From positions 1 to 56,081 of the forward strand of contig JAJZJX010000011.1 in assembly GCA_021850985.1 (NCBI GenBank): 56,081 nucleotides of DNA. The letters are read 5' to 3'. The stretch is from a bacterium. GTDB lineage: Bacteria > SZUA-79 > Acidulodesulfobacterales > Acidulodesulfobacteraceae. Shown here one piece after another: positions 22,609-32,082 of the stretch. The stretch's first letter is position 1. Every line of letters begins with the position of its first letter. The translations under genes and the position numbers were made by a program. Below the pieces are notes generated by a model, which saw nothing but the letters and a program-made list of their open reading frames with translations, had not been told where the DNA came from and searched no databases.

Positions 22609-24282
22609 TTAAATCTCGGTGATCATCGGGAAGATAAATGGATGCCTGTCGATATTTTTATTTAAATATTTTTTTAATGCCCTTCTTATATCGTCTTTAA
22701 CCTTTACCCAGTCTATATTTTCTTTTTCTTTTTTTTGATTTTCTTCAATAACGTTCATTACTAATTTGTGAAGAATTTCGTTTAACTCCTTAAAATAATC
22801 TTCAAAAACAAATCCTTTTGAAACAATATCGGGGCCGGAAATTATATTCGACGTTTTGGAATCCACTACAAGCTGGACTATAATCATGCCGTTTTCGGAA
22901 AGGTGCGCCCGCTCTTTAAGGGTATGGGCGCCGACGTCTCCTATTCCTTTGCCGTCCACGAAAATTCTGCCGGCGTAAACGTCAGCATCCCTGACGCATT
23001 CGGATTCTCCGTTAAATTTAAGGCTGTTTCCATTTTCGAGGACAAAAACATTTTCAGCAGGAATTCCTGAATTAACGGCAAGTTTTTTATGTTGATACAA
23101 ATGTTTTAACTCTCCGTGAACGGGAATGAAATATTTCGGCTTAACTATATTTATCATAAATTTAAGCTCTTCTTTGCTGGCGTGTCCGGATACATGAATT
23201 TCGGATATATTTTCGTAATAGACTTCCGCTCCTCTTTTATAAAGATTGTTTATTATTTTGGATATTGCTTTTTCGTTTCCCGGAATAAACTTAGAAGACA
23301 TTAAAACAAGGTCGTTAGGCCTTATTTTTACATATTTATGGTCGTCGACGGAAATCCTTGACAGCGCAGACATCGCTTCGCCTTGAGTACCGGTAGTAAG
23401 TATTAAAAGCTCTTCCGGTTTATAATAGCTTATGGTTTCTTCGTCTATTAAAATTTCTTCGGGAATGCTTAAATAGCCTAACTTTCTGGCTACCTTAGTG
23501 TACGTCATAAGGCTTCTTCCGCTGAATATAACCTTTTTATTAAATTCGACCGCAAGCGAAAGAAGTTCCGAAATTCTGTGAATATTAGAAGCAAAAAGAG
23601 CAACTATTATTCTTGTTTCGTTATCCCTAAAAATATTTCTGAAGGTCTTTTTAATATCGTTTTCGGATATGGTAAACCCTTCTTTTTCTATATTGGTAGA
23701 ATCCGAAAATAAAGCCAATACTCCTTTATCTCCATAATATGCAAGCCTGTTAATATCTGTTGCGGCATCTTTTTCGAGCGTCTGGTCGAGTTTAAAATCT
23801 CCTGTATGTATTATCGTTCCGACTGGTGTTTTGATAGCAAGGCTGGCGCCGTCGATTATCGAATGGGCTACTCTTATAAATTCAATTTCAAAATCGCCTA
23901 ACGTAATAGTATTTCCGGTTTTAACAGTAAACAGGGATACTTTAAAAGGAAGGTCGTGTTCTTTTAGCTTTTCTTCAAGCACACCAAGCGTAAAAGGCGT
24001 GCCAAATATAGGAATATTTAATTCTCTCAGCACGTATGGAATTGCGCCTATATGGTCTTCATGCCCGTGCGTAAGAACTATACCTCTAATTTTATTTTTC
24101 TTTTCGTTATCGTATAAATACCTTATATCGGGAATAACCATATCTATTCCCAGCATATAATCTTCCGGAAACATGATTCCGGAATCGACTATGATAATGT
24201 CTTTTTCGGTCTCGTAAACCATCATATTGAGGCCGATTTCGCCGAGTCCGCCGAGAGGTATGGCTTTTAATAACTTGGGCAT
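22609..24282 (-). CDS. rnj: Ribonuclease J
   Basis: 557 residues, the usual length. The metallo-beta-lactamase core has LTHGHEDHIGA (H72, H74, D76, H77), IHTGDFK and the beta-CASP region (SDSTNIEKEGFT, GRSLMTYTKVARKLGYL, LTTGTQGE, HVSGHAS). The C-terminal domain follows, ending in the conserved helical region IDWVKVKDDIRRALKKYLNK. It is an endo- and 5'-3' exoribonuclease in RNA maturation and decay. It starts 6 bases after plsC on the same strand, behind an A/T-only leader, so translation is probably coupled to plsC. Confidence 0.95.
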   Translation of the reverse strand: MPKLLKAIPLGGLGEIGLNMMVYETEKDIIIVDSGIMFPEDYMLGIDMVIPDIRYLYDNEKKNKIRGIVLTHGHEDHIGAIPYVLRELNIPIFGTPFTLGVLEEKLKEHDLPFKVSLFTVKTGNTITLGDFEIEFIRVAHSIIDGASLAIKTPVGTIIHTGDFKLDQTLEKDAATDINRLAYYGDKGVLALFSDSTNIEKEGFTISENDIKKTFRNIFRDNETRIIVALFASNIHRISELLSLAVEFNKKVIFSGRSLMTYTKVARKLGYLSIPEEILIDEETISYYKPEELLILTTGTQGEAMSALSRISVDDHKYVKIRPNDLVLMSSKFIPGNEKAISKIINNLYKRGAEVYYENISEIHVSGHASKEELKFMINIVKPKYFIPVHGELKHLYQHKKLAVNSGIPAENVFVLENGNSLKFNGESECVRDADVYAGRIFVDGKGIGDVGAHTLKERAHLSENGMIIVQLVVDSKTSNIISGPDIVSKGFVFEDYFKELNEILHKLVMNVIEENQKKEKENIDWVKVKDDIRRALKKYLNKNIDRHPFIFPMITEI

Positions 24283-24288
24283 TTATTT

Positions 24289-25077
24289 TTATTTTTTTAT
24301 TTTATTTTGATCTTTTTTGATAACTGTGTTAATTTTATCATCTGATGCTTTTTTATTCAAGACCTCTCGTATTTCGTCTTCTATCGTTTTGATTATGCCG
24401 TCTTCTTTACCGGACGTTAAACCCTTATTCTTTTCTGATACTTCCATAGGCTTTAAAATGTGTAGTTCAACTTTTTTTCCGGGGTGGACGGCAAAACTGT
24501 TTTTTCTTAAAATATTTACGGTACCTTTAATTGCAACAGGCAGGACCGTTATGCCGCCCTGTTTCAAAAACATATTAAGCCCGCCTTTTTTAAAACTTAA
24601 AAGTTTTCCGTCTAATGATCTTGTGCCTTCCGGAAAAATGACTATGGAAGTTTTATTTTTAATAAGTTCCGTCGATTTTTTAACGCTTTTTAGCGCGCTT
24701 CTTAAGTTTTCCCTGTCTATGGGGATATAGCCGAGTCTTTTCATTGCCCAGCCGAGGAAAGGTATTTTAAAAAGCGATGCTTTTGCAATGAATTTAAAAT
24801 TTAAATCGAGCGATGCAAGCAAAACGAATATATCGAAATAACTCTGATGATTAGGCGTAATAATGTAAGACTTTTGCGGGGATATGTTTTCCGCTCCCTT
24901 TATGTTTACTTTTATAAAGCAGGCTCTTAATATTAATTTTGCCCATAATTTTGCAATGATTTGTGGATTTTTTTCGCCGAAATACGAACTTAAAACCGCA
25001 AACATGCCAAGTATTACGGTCGAAAACGAAATAATAATCCAGCAGTATAAACTTTTAAAAAAACTATACTTTCCCAA
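24289..25077 (-). CDS. plsC: 1-acyl-sn-glycerol-3-phosphate acyltransferase
   Basis: 262 residues. An N-terminal membrane segment (about residues 7-30) is followed by the acyltransferase motifs NHQSYFD (catalytic H and D), KFIAKASLFKIPFLGW, and FPEGTRS. It adds the second acyl chain in phosphatidic acid synthesis at the inner membrane. The C-terminus is a charged tail with DDKINTVIKKDQNK. It lies directly upstream of rnj and just downstream of pilY1, separated from the latter by 29 bases, so it may be read from the pilin operon. Confidence 0.93.
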   Translation of the reverse strand: MGKYSFFKSLYCWIIISFSTVILGMFAVLSSYFGEKNPQIIAKLWAKLILRACFIKVNIKGAENISPQKSYIITPNHQSYFDIFVLLASLDLNFKFIAKASLFKIPFLGWAMKRLGYIPIDRENLRSALKSVKKSTELIKNKTSIVIFPEGTRSLDGKLLSFKKGGLNMFLKQGGITVLPVAIKGTVNILRKNSFAVHPGKKVELHILKPMEVSEKNKGLTSGKEDGIIKTIEDEIREVLNKKASDDKINTVIKKDQNKIKK

Positions 25078-25106
25078 GCATTCCTTCCATTGCTATATTG
25101 TGTACT

Positions 25107-28100
25107 TCACGGCAGCTGAAACCATGAAGTAGGAGTTAATTTAGAAGGCGGCGATGGAACCGGCAAATTAGTAAATCCTCCTCCGGTAGTCGAGCCGGTA
25201 TTTGACGTAGAAGCATTTGAAGTAGTTACTATTAAACTGCCGTTAGCTGTAATTATAGGCGCGGAAGGCACTCCGCTTCCGTTTAACGTTCCCGACTGGG
25301 AAGTTCCGCCGGTTCCTATGCTAGACACCGTTCCGTTTGCGGAAGTGCTGATTTCTCCGGCACCTGTTAAATAGTTTACCGCATATAATTTTGGAGTTCC
25401 GTAGCCGCAAGTTCCCTGTGCAGGAGGAATATAAGTCGTAAAATAAACTATTCCATCGTAAACGGTAGGCGGGCCGGCTAATTTTTCGCCCTGTCCGTTT
25501 AAAGTTATATACCAGCCGTCGCTTGTGCTTGGAGGCGTATAACCGGTAGAAGTCGGATCCGTCCAAGTCAGATTGCTTTCATTATACGGCGTATTATGAG
25601 GGGGCGTCCCTACGCATTCACCGACGCCTTGAGTTTCTGCCGTATTAATCGCTATAAATTCGTTAGACCTTGAACTGTTGATATTATTTAAATCTTCCTC
25701 GTCTCCGGTGCCGAAATAAAGCCATAAATCGTTATTCTGTCCGTAAGCTATAGCCGGCGGATAAAATATTTGCAGAAGATTAGGAGAAGCCTGATTTGAC
25801 GCAAAAACTCTGCATCCAGTCCAATCCGACGGATTTTCGCCGTAAGGAATATTAAAAGCCCACATTTGTCCGCCTAAATCACCAACGTAAAAAGCCTCAA
25901 GGTTAAAACTTGAACCGGTAACAGGCGCTATTTCAGAAGGAATTGAATACTTCATATTAGAATCGTTTGCAGAATCGAATTTCCATAATTCCTGTTCATC
26001 GACGTAATCAGGAGCTGAAGCCGTTCCCGTATTAACAGGATTGGGCTCTGCGTAAAGAGCATATACCGCCTGACCTGCGGTATTGTTAGCAGAATAGCCG
26101 CCTCCGACGAAAGCCGCATACGTCGCCAAAAATTCAGGCGCTACTAACGGCGAAGCAGGGTCGGGATCGTTGCCGCAAAGTCCGTTATTAGCCGTATTAT
26201 CTGGGTTTGGAAGACAGACGTAGCTTATAATAGGTTCCGACCATGTTGCCCCCATCGGATCTACTGAAGCCGAAGAATCCGAAAAATCCCATAAAGGGTC
26301 GGGGTAACCGTTTTTTAAATTAGCTGGATTAGTAAGTCCAAGCGCAAAATATGAATCTCCTCCGTTTCTTTCTCCGCCTACCAGCACTGTATGCCAACTA
26401 TCCTGCAGCGAATTTTGATTTATCGGATAATTATGATTATTTAAATTATTAAAAAACACGTCGCTGACGTATGGAGGTCCGTCAACAAACTCAAAGTCCT
26501 GGTAATATTTTTCTACGTTAAACTGAGAGGTATTAATCTGGGACAGTTCGTACCAGCATGCCAATTTTGAAACCGTCAAAGAAGTATTCGAAGGACATAC
26601 CATGGCATTAAAAAAGTCCGGCGGTATATATCCGAATAATTCGGCTCCCGTTCCGTATCCGTAAGTATTTGCCGTAGAACCGGGTCCGCTGCCGTAGCTT
26701 CCGGCATCGAATCCGTGAAGCATTCCGTCGTTTGCGCCTGCAACCAATACTTGCTGTCTTTCGTCATATTCGGTTTTAAAAGCCTGATAAGATGTGCTGG
26801 AATACGTATAATCAGGCGCAGTTATTAAAACCGGATTTGAATGATATACCGCTCCTAATTTCCATCCATCAGACGACGGATTTAAGACAAAATTTATTAT
26901 ATCGTCCGCACAAGCAGATTCAGATGATGCAGAAGGACAGACGGAAGGATAATTTGAAGTCGTTAAGCCGAGCATTGTTTCCAAAGTCGTATCGTTAGAT
27001 ACGCCGAAAGGAACAACTTGGGTTGCGCCGGTAGCGGAATCAACAGAACTTGTAAAAATATATCTATTATTGGAATTTTCCGCCTGAAGCTCTCCTCCCG
27101 CTCCAAGTCCGTTATCCCAGTATGAATCCGATGTTATTATATTTCCGTTTGCGTCTATTGCGGAACCGTTCGGACCTGTTAGCTGTCCCAGCGCATTCGT
27201 TCCAAACAAAAATATATTGCCTTCTCCCCAAAGAGGCTGATTTAAAGCTTTAAAATCGGAATAGTAAATATAGCCGCTGCTGCCTGAAGTTTCGTGTATT
27301 ATAGGGGAAGTGTAAGAACCGGACATAATAATTCCTTTGATTATTATGCTTAAATCCGAAGCGACTTGTGCTGCTGAAGTAGCCGGATAGTATGAATTAG
27401 TACCGCCTGCAACCGCCATAGCCGTTAGTGTTGCAGCAGCCTGAGGATTTAACGAAGGATCTACTCCTGCGCCTACTCCTATAACGTAAGTATCTATTCC
27501 TTTTGATTTTAATGTTGAAATTTCATTGATAGTTTCCTGCAAAGCGTTGTCGTTTGTCGTATTTAAAGAACCGTCTGGATTAAACGCAGCCGTTTCGCCG
27601 TAGCCGGCTGCTGCGGCGCTGCCGAGCGGCGGCCATAAATTTCCGTTAAGCCCGTAAGTAGGCAGTCCGTCCGTTATAAATATTATATATTTCTGCGCCG
27701 GACAGGTTGTAGAAGGAAGCGCCGGAAAACCGCCCGCTCCGGTTAAATAATTATAAGCCGATTCCAAAGTTCCGGCCATAGGTGCGTTTACCGCATCTGC
27801 TTTAATTTCACTAGAATTAGGATCATTGGTTTCAGGAGCCGTAGAGGTGCTGAATGCGCTCTGCTGGCTTGTTCCGGAAGCCGCTATAGGAATTACCAAA
27901 TCTCCGGATCCCGTAACATTATTATCGTATCCGAATCCCCGCTCGGAATACCAGACTTGCGGAGAATAAGGAACATAACCGGCGTTTGTCGGGTTTGTAG
28001 AAAAGGCGCCGACACCGTCGGTGCCTTTTGAATATGCTTCCGATATTTGATTTTTATTATAATTTGATAAACTGTAATTTGGCGGATATGGAGTCGATGG

Positions 28101-28835
28101 ACTGGGTCCATCATATGTGACAAAATTTGATGGCAATCTGTTTCGAGATGTAGCATAAAGCACATCGTTAATATCCGGTTCGTCGCTTGAATCTTGTATG
28201 TAGAGATATTGATCACTTTCGGCAGTTGAGCCTAATAATTTTTCTATATCGTTGCAAGCAGTTGTGGAAGACTGATAGCACGGATTAGCTAAGGCTGTTA
28301 ATCCGCTGGGCGGCGTTGAAGAAGTTCCAAAAGTAAACACATCGCTGCCGCTGCTTTCGCTCATATAGTAAACCCAAGTAATATATAAGGAAGGCGCACC
28401 TTGCACCCCGTAATCCATTAAACCGAATTCCGCATAACCGCTCCATTCGTTATACGCATCCATTATAGCGGCTTTTGCGACATTTAATCGGCTTGCGGAA
28501 TTGTCTATCAAAGTTCCGTTAGCGGCGGTATAGGTATATTCAGTGGATGTTCCCGCCGCAGCTCCCGTTTCCGGTGCGGTAAAACCGGTCGGCACGGTAT
28601 AATTCGTAGGGCTCGACGACGAAGTATCGGCAGCTACCGTTCCCGAACCGGTCATTATCGCTCCGCTCAAATCTCCGTCCATCGACTGGGAATTATCTAA
28701 AATTATAAGTATTTGCGGCGTATTAATCTGCAAAAGAGCGTAAGCATTTTTTAAACAGCCGCCGAGAAGTAATATTGTAACGGATAAAACGGTTATAATT
28801 TGCAACTTAAATGCAATTTTATTATTTTTTTTCAT
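25107..28835 (-). CDS. pilY1: PilY1-like type IV pilus tip adhesin/assembly protein
   Basis: 1242 residues. A signal peptide covers about residues 1-34. A von Willebrand factor A domain follows, with the metal-binding DNSQSM (D47, S49, S51) and IIFITDGLPTYG. The C-terminal half is the PilY1 beta-propeller, with QVLVAGANDGMLHGFDAG, GYIPPDFF, VLVGGERNGGDSYFALGLTNP and YVGDLGGQMWAFNI. A low-complexity serine/threonine/glycine tail ends the protein. PilY1 sits at the pilus tip with minor pilins, primes assembly and controls adhesion and retraction. It is the last gene of the pilV-pilW-pilX-pilY1 set. The LLGGC at residues 23-27 is a weak lipobox, so lipidation is uncertain. Confidence 0.9.
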   Translation of the reverse strand: MKKNNKIAFKLQIITVLSVTILLLGGCLKNAYALLQINTPQILIILDNSQSMDGDLSGAIMTGSGTVAADTSSSSPTNYTVPTGFTAPETGAAAGTSTEYTYTAANGTLIDNSASRLNVAKAAIMDAYNEWSGYAEFGLMDYGVQGAPSLYITWVYYMSESSGSDVFTFGTSSTPPSGLTALANPCYQSSTTACNDIEKLLGSTAESDQYLYIQDSSDEPDINDVLYATSRNRLPSNFVTYDGPSPSTPYPPNYSLSNYNKNQISEAYSKGTDGVGAFSTNPTNAGYVPYSPQVWYSERGFGYDNNVTGSGDLVIPIAASGTSQQSAFSTSTAPETNDPNSSEIKADAVNAPMAGTLESAYNYLTGAGGFPALPSTTCPAQKYIIFITDGLPTYGLNGNLWPPLGSAAAAGYGETAAFNPDGSLNTTNDNALQETINEISTLKSKGIDTYVIGVGAGVDPSLNPQAAATLTAMAVAGGTNSYYPATSAAQVASDLSIIIKGIIMSGSYTSPIIHETSGSSGYIYYSDFKALNQPLWGEGNIFLFGTNALGQLTGPNGSAIDANGNIITSDSYWDNGLGAGGELQAENSNNRYIFTSSVDSATGATQVVPFGVSNDTTLETMLGLTTSNYPSVCPSASSESACADDIINFVLNPSSDGWKLGAVYHSNPVLITAPDYTYSSTSYQAFKTEYDERQQVLVAGANDGMLHGFDAGSYGSGPGSTANTYGYGTGAELFGYIPPDFFNAMVCPSNTSLTVSKLACWYELSQINTSQFNVEKYYQDFEFVDGPPYVSDVFFNNLNNHNYPINQNSLQDSWHTVLVGGERNGGDSYFALGLTNPANLKNGYPDPLWDFSDSSASVDPMGATWSEPIISYVCLPNPDNTANNGLCGNDPDPASPLVAPEFLATYAAFVGGGYSANNTAGQAVYALYAEPNPVNTGTASAPDYVDEQELWKFDSANDSNMKYSIPSEIAPVTGSSFNLEAFYVGDLGGQMWAFNIPYGENPSDWTGCRVFASNQASPNLLQIFYPPAIAYGQNNDLWLYFGTGDEEDLNNINSSRSNEFIAINTAETQGVGECVGTPPHNTPYNESNLTWTDPTSTGYTPPSTSDGWYITLNGQGEKLAGPPTVYDGIVYFTTYIPPAQGTCGYGTPKLYAVNYLTGAGEISTSANGTVSSIGTGGTSQSGTLNGSGVPSAPIITANGSLIVTTSNASTSNTGSTTGGGFTNLPVPSPPSKLTPTSWFQLP

Positions 28836-28874
28836 AAAGATAAACCTCTTTAATTTATTCTGCTTATTGTTTAA

Positions 28875-29477
28875 CTATTGCTGATTATATCCTATCTGCT
28901 GAGGAAACGGTCCGTAAGTAAAAAACATGCCGGCTTCAACAGGCTGTCCTATTACCTGTCCGTCGACGTTTTTATCGGCTATTGCCTCGATTTCTCCGTT
29001 ATAGCATTTATATTGGGTAATATTATAGCCGCCCGGACAAGCCCCGTAAGTTCCTATATATTCAAACCCGAAATTAGCGTTATTGACTACGTTAGCCGAA
29101 AAATTCATAGACGCAAGCGAAAACGAATTAGGATCGACTGCCGACAGCAGAGGGCAGGTACCCTGCGTTCCGCCGTATGCCTGAACGGAATTTACGCCGT
29201 TTGAATAGTAGCATACGTTTGACGCAGGCAAACCTATATTTAAATTAGTAGGCAAGGCATCGGTGCCTAACTGCGACAAAACAAAATTCATCGCCGAATT
29301 AGATACGTTCAGCGTCTGCTCTGAACTCGTAATATTGCCTGCGTTCATAATATCCGAGCCGGTCGTTTCGATAGCCGCTGCAGCCAAAATTCCCAGTATG
29401 GCTATTATCAGAATAACCGTTACCAGCGCTATGCCGTCGCTGTTTAAAATTAATTTTTTGCTTATATTTTTATTCAT
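28875..29477 (-). CDS. pilX: PilX-like minor pilin
   Basis: 200 residues. The N-terminus NSDGIALVTVILIIAILGILAAAAIETTGSD is the short hydrophobic PilX-type helix, preceded by a basic leader (MNKNISKKLIL) with a cleavage-site glycine. The C-terminal globular part contains paired cysteines (NVCYYSNG, GTCPLL, GACPGG, YKCYNGE). PilX-type minor pilins join PilV, PilW and PilY1 in the priming complex of the type IV pilus. It starts 2 bases after the pilW stop and is followed 39 bases later by pilY1. Confidence 0.85.
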   Translation of the reverse strand: MNKNISKKLILNSDGIALVTVILIIAILGILAAAAIETTGSDIMNAGNITSSEQTLNVSNSAMNFVLSQLGTDALPTNLNIGLPASNVCYYSNGVNSVQAYGGTQGTCPLLSAVDPNSFSLASMNFSANVVNNANFGFEYIGTYGACPGGYNITQYKCYNGEIEAIADKNVDGQVIGQPVEAGMFFTYGPFPQQIGYNQQ

Positions 29478-29479
29478 GA

Positions 29480-30664
29480 TTAACTTCCGTAATAAACGTT
29501 TCTTAAAAATATATTGGAGCTTAGCGTCTTTAATATATTATTTCCTACCGTCTGTCCGGCATTTCCTATTGCGCCGGCTCCGTTTGCGCTGGAATTATAC
29601 GGAACGTCGACGCTGTATGCCGGAGAGTCCGACAGGGCGGCGCTGGATTCGCCGGTAATAGTTAAAATATAGGTATTATAAACGGCTTTATATTGGACTG
29701 TATAAGGCAAAGCCGGAAATGACGAAAAACTCTTGCTGGGATTGCCGAGAGGCGTCAAGCTGAAATTATATATATAATTTGAAAGCGAAACTGTGCTGTT
29801 TGCTTCGCATACCGGCATAGCGTCTATGTCCGGAGGAGACTGCACGGCGCATTTGTAAATATGCCCCGGTTTATCGAAAGGATAATTAAAACCGTACGTG
29901 CACCACTCTCCGTTTGAAAAATTTTCCAAACTGCCGCCGTTTGGACAGGCGCCGTTAACCGATTTATAACCGTTACCCCAGTAAAAAAGAAACTGTTCCG
30001 CTCCGGAAGGCTGAAGGGCGACCGAAATACTTGCGCTTGACGGTAAATTAGGAGGCGTTGGATTCATCTGCTCGCAGCTGCTGTCTTCTCCGTGATTAAA
30101 TTGAAGCAGGCCGTTTACGCTGTCTATATGGGTAATGCACATCTGTTTAACGGCATTATTTGAAGGCACGGCATTAGAAATGTTTACGATTTCTCCAGTT
30201 TGAAAATCAGATATATTGCATGAAGAAGACAGCGGAAATTCAGTTCCGGTAGGATTGCTTATGGTGCATCCGGCTCCGAGATTCATAAGCGAAGGGCTGG
30301 TTTGAGGAGGCGGAAAATATGAAATTTCGACTTCGTAAGGATAAGTAACGCCTCCGTAAGTCTGGGACGGAATAATTAAAACAGGCAGGATAGTAGTTTG
30401 ATTATCTACAAAAACTTGCTGCCCCTGGTCGAAACCGGCCGATCTGATAGAATATCTTACGGTATTAAATGCGACGTTAAGATTTTGCTGTTCGGCCGAA
30501 ACAGACCTGCTTAACCGTATGACTCCGGACTGTGAAAGCAGTATAAAACCGGCAGCCGCTACTACTATAACAGAAATAGCCAGCGCTATAATTAATTCGA
30601 CAAGCGTCAGCCCTTTTTCGTTATTTAATATTTTAAAAGAATTTTTGATATTTTTTTTGTTCAT
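29480..30664 (-). CDS. pilW: PilW-like minor pilin
   Basis: 394 residues. The prepilin signal is NEKG-LTLVELIIALAISVIVVAAAGF, with the G/L cleavage site and the conserved glutamate at +5, followed by the amphipathic helix LLSQSGVIRLSRSVSAEQQNLNVAFNTVRYSIRSAGFDQGQ, typical of PilW. The globular domain has several cysteines (TISNPTG region, SSCNIS, EQMNP, CAVQ, CEANS). It is part of the minor pilin complex with PilV and PilX. It starts 9 bases after pilV and ends 2 bases before pilX, so the four genes are one operon. Confidence 0.9.
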   Translation of the reverse strand: MNKKNIKNSFKILNNEKGLTLVELIIALAISVIVVAAAGFILLSQSGVIRLSRSVSAEQQNLNVAFNTVRYSIRSAGFDQGQQVFVDNQTTILPVLIIPSQTYGGVTYPYEVEISYFPPPQTSPSLMNLGAGCTISNPTGTEFPLSSSCNISDFQTGEIVNISNAVPSNNAVKQMCITHIDSVNGLLQFNHGEDSSCEQMNPTPPNLPSSASISVALQPSGAEQFLFYWGNGYKSVNGACPNGGSLENFSNGEWCTYGFNYPFDKPGHIYKCAVQSPPDIDAMPVCEANSTVSLSNYIYNFSLTPLGNPSKSFSSFPALPYTVQYKAVYNTYILTITGESSAALSDSPAYSVDVPYNSSANGAGAIGNAGQTVGNNILKTLSSNIFLRNVYYGS

Positions 30665-30673
30665 ATTTATTTT

Positions 30674-31237
30674 CTATGAAATTACGTCGTTCATTTCAAT
30701 CACGTGCTGAGCGTACTGCCCGCCGCCGTCTAACCTGCATACCAATCCGCCGTCCTGCCAGCATACTTCCACCACCGCATTTATGACTTCCGAAGAGGTT
30801 TGAGCGGTGTTTTGATTTAATATAAACATTACTGTATAAGGCAATGTTACTCCATTATCTACGTTTTCCGCAGGGCTTCCTGACTGCGGCGCATCCTGAG
30901 GGCTTATTTCGTATTCATAACATATGCTTCCGTTAAAACTGCTCGGGCAGTTTGCAGAAATTTGGGTAGCGCCGTAAGAAGGAGACGGCAGGTAGGTGGC
31001 AAAATCAGCTTCTAAATTCGCCGGCCCTTCCGTTTCTCCGATATAATTAAGCTGGCTTACCTCCGCCTGCGCTATAGCAGTAGCGGTATTTATCTTGCCT
31101 GCGGTAGCATTGTTGTTGGTAAGCGCGATAGCAAGAGCCATTACTCCAAGAAACCCGACGGTAAGTATAACCATTGCTATCATTACCTCAAGAAGCGAAG
31201 CCCCGTTATTGTTTTTTACCGATGCGAAAGTTTTCAT
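30674..31237 (-). CDS. pilV: PilV-like minor pilin
   Basis: 187 residues. The prepilin motif is NNGA-SLLEVMIAMVILTVGFLGVMAL, with cleavage between A and S and glutamate at +5. The following ALTNNNATAGKINTATAIAQAEVSQ is the usual continuation of the pilin alpha helix. The globular part carries cysteines in ANCPSS, SICYEYE and CWQDGGLVCRL. It is the first gene of the minor pilin operon. No FimT/GspH gene lies upstream; the 279 bases before it are the divergent control region shared with ssb. Confidence 0.88.
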   Translation of the reverse strand: MKTFASVKNNNGASLLEVMIAMVILTVGFLGVMALAIALTNNNATAGKINTATAIAQAEVSQLNYIGETEGPANLEADFATYLPSPSYGATQISANCPSSFNGSICYEYEISPQDAPQSGSPAENVDNGVTLPYTVMFILNQNTAQTSSEVINAVVEVCWQDGGLVCRLDGGGQYAQHVIEMNDVIS

Positions 31238-31350
31238 AGCTATAAAATTTTATTTTAAAAATCCTATTTTTGTTTTATATAAATAATTATATCATTGTAT
31301 AAAAAAAAGTCAAAATTTATTAATTTATTATATAACTTAATATAAAATTG

Positions 31351-31416
31351 TAACCGAAACGTAACATAAATTTAACATAAACGAAACAAAAATTTAACAT
31401 AAATTTAACTTGCCAA
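31351..31416 (+). promoter_or_regulatory. Six 11-bp phased direct repeats, PhoB/OmpR-type binding array
   Basis: TAAC starts at 31351, 31362, 31373, 31395 and 31406, with a degenerate AAAC at 31384, so units of exactly 11 bases run for 66 bases. Three units read TAACATAAA and the last two bases of each unit alternate CG and TT. The 11-base period and the AACATAAA core resemble the direct-repeat boxes of PhoB/PhoP-family response regulators. The array lies 101 bases before ssb and 114 before the divergent pil operon. Confidence 0.6.
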
Positions 31417-31516
31417 ATTGTTTTACTTAATTTATCATAACTTTATTACGTAAAAATTTTTATAGATATATAATTTTTTAACTTTATCAATTAATCTATT
31501 TTATTTTGGAGGTTTT

Positions 31517-32005
31517 ATGGCGAGTTTAAACAAAGTAATGCTTATAGGCAATCTTGGAAAAGACCCTGAGTTGCGGTACACGCCCGACGGTTTGGCTATT
31601 TTAAAGTTTTCCATTGCTACATCGGAGTATTTTAACGATAAATCCGGCAATAAAACGGAAAAAACCACCTGGCATAATATAGTAGTATTCGGAAAGATAG
31701 CTCAAACTCTTGCAAACTATCTTAGCAAGGGAAAGCAGGTTTTCGTAGAAGGAAGAATTAATAACCGTTCTTACGATAAACAGGACGGAACAAAAGGATA
31801 TATTAGCGAGGTCATCGCTAACACTATCCTTATGCTCGGTGCGAAAGGCGGAGGCGGCGCCGAATCTGCAGATGCCGATTACGGCCAGGCGGCAAACGAT
31901 TACGGCTATGCAGGACAAAACGGCGGCAATTCTTACGGCGGCGGTACCGCAAATACCGGAGGGGCATCAAACCAGTTAAACGAGGATGACGATATTCCGT
32001 TTTAA
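31517..32005 (+). CDS. ssb: Single-stranded DNA-binding protein
   Basis: 162 residues. The OB fold begins LNKVMLIGNLGKDPELRYTP and contains the conserved TTWHNIVVFGK and YLSKGKQVFVEGRI. A glycine-rich linker follows (about 115-150) and the protein ends with the acidic tip NEDDDIPF that recruits repair and replication partners. It protects single-stranded DNA in replication, repair and recombination. A GGAGG site precedes the ATG. It stands alone on the plus strand, with the phased-repeat array upstream and a long hairpin downstream whose left arm includes its stop codon. Confidence 0.96.
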   Translation: MASLNKVMLIGNLGKDPELRYTPDGLAILKFSIATSEYFNDKSGNKTEKTTWHNIVVFGKIAQTLANYLSKGKQVFVEGRINNRSYDKQDGTKGYISEVIANTILMLGAKGGGGAESADADYGQAANDYGYAGQNGGNSYGGGTANTGGASNQLNEDDDIPF

Positions 32006-32055
32006 TTAAGAGCGGCGGACGTAAAATTTATTTTATGTCCGCCGCTCTTAATTAA
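32002..32055. terminator. Bidirectional terminator between ssb and glnA
   Basis: Arms of 25 bases with one mismatch (32002-32026 and 32031-32055; core AAGAGCGGCGGAC) surround a 4-base loop. The A/T-rich outer part gives a T run in both directions. It lies between convergent ssb and glnA, with the ssb TAA inside the left arm. Confidence 0.8.
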
Positions 32056-32082
32056 TTAATAAAAATATAATAATTTTAGCTA

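Noticed and set aside
28750-28765. Lipoprotein signal in PilY1
   Set aside because: LLGGC has glycine at the -2 position and PilY1 proteins are normally not lipoproteins; left undecided rather than called.
31351-31416. Iterons of a plasmid-type replication origin
   Set aside because: No rep gene is nearby and the surroundings are chromosomal core genes; a response-regulator array explains the 11-base period better.
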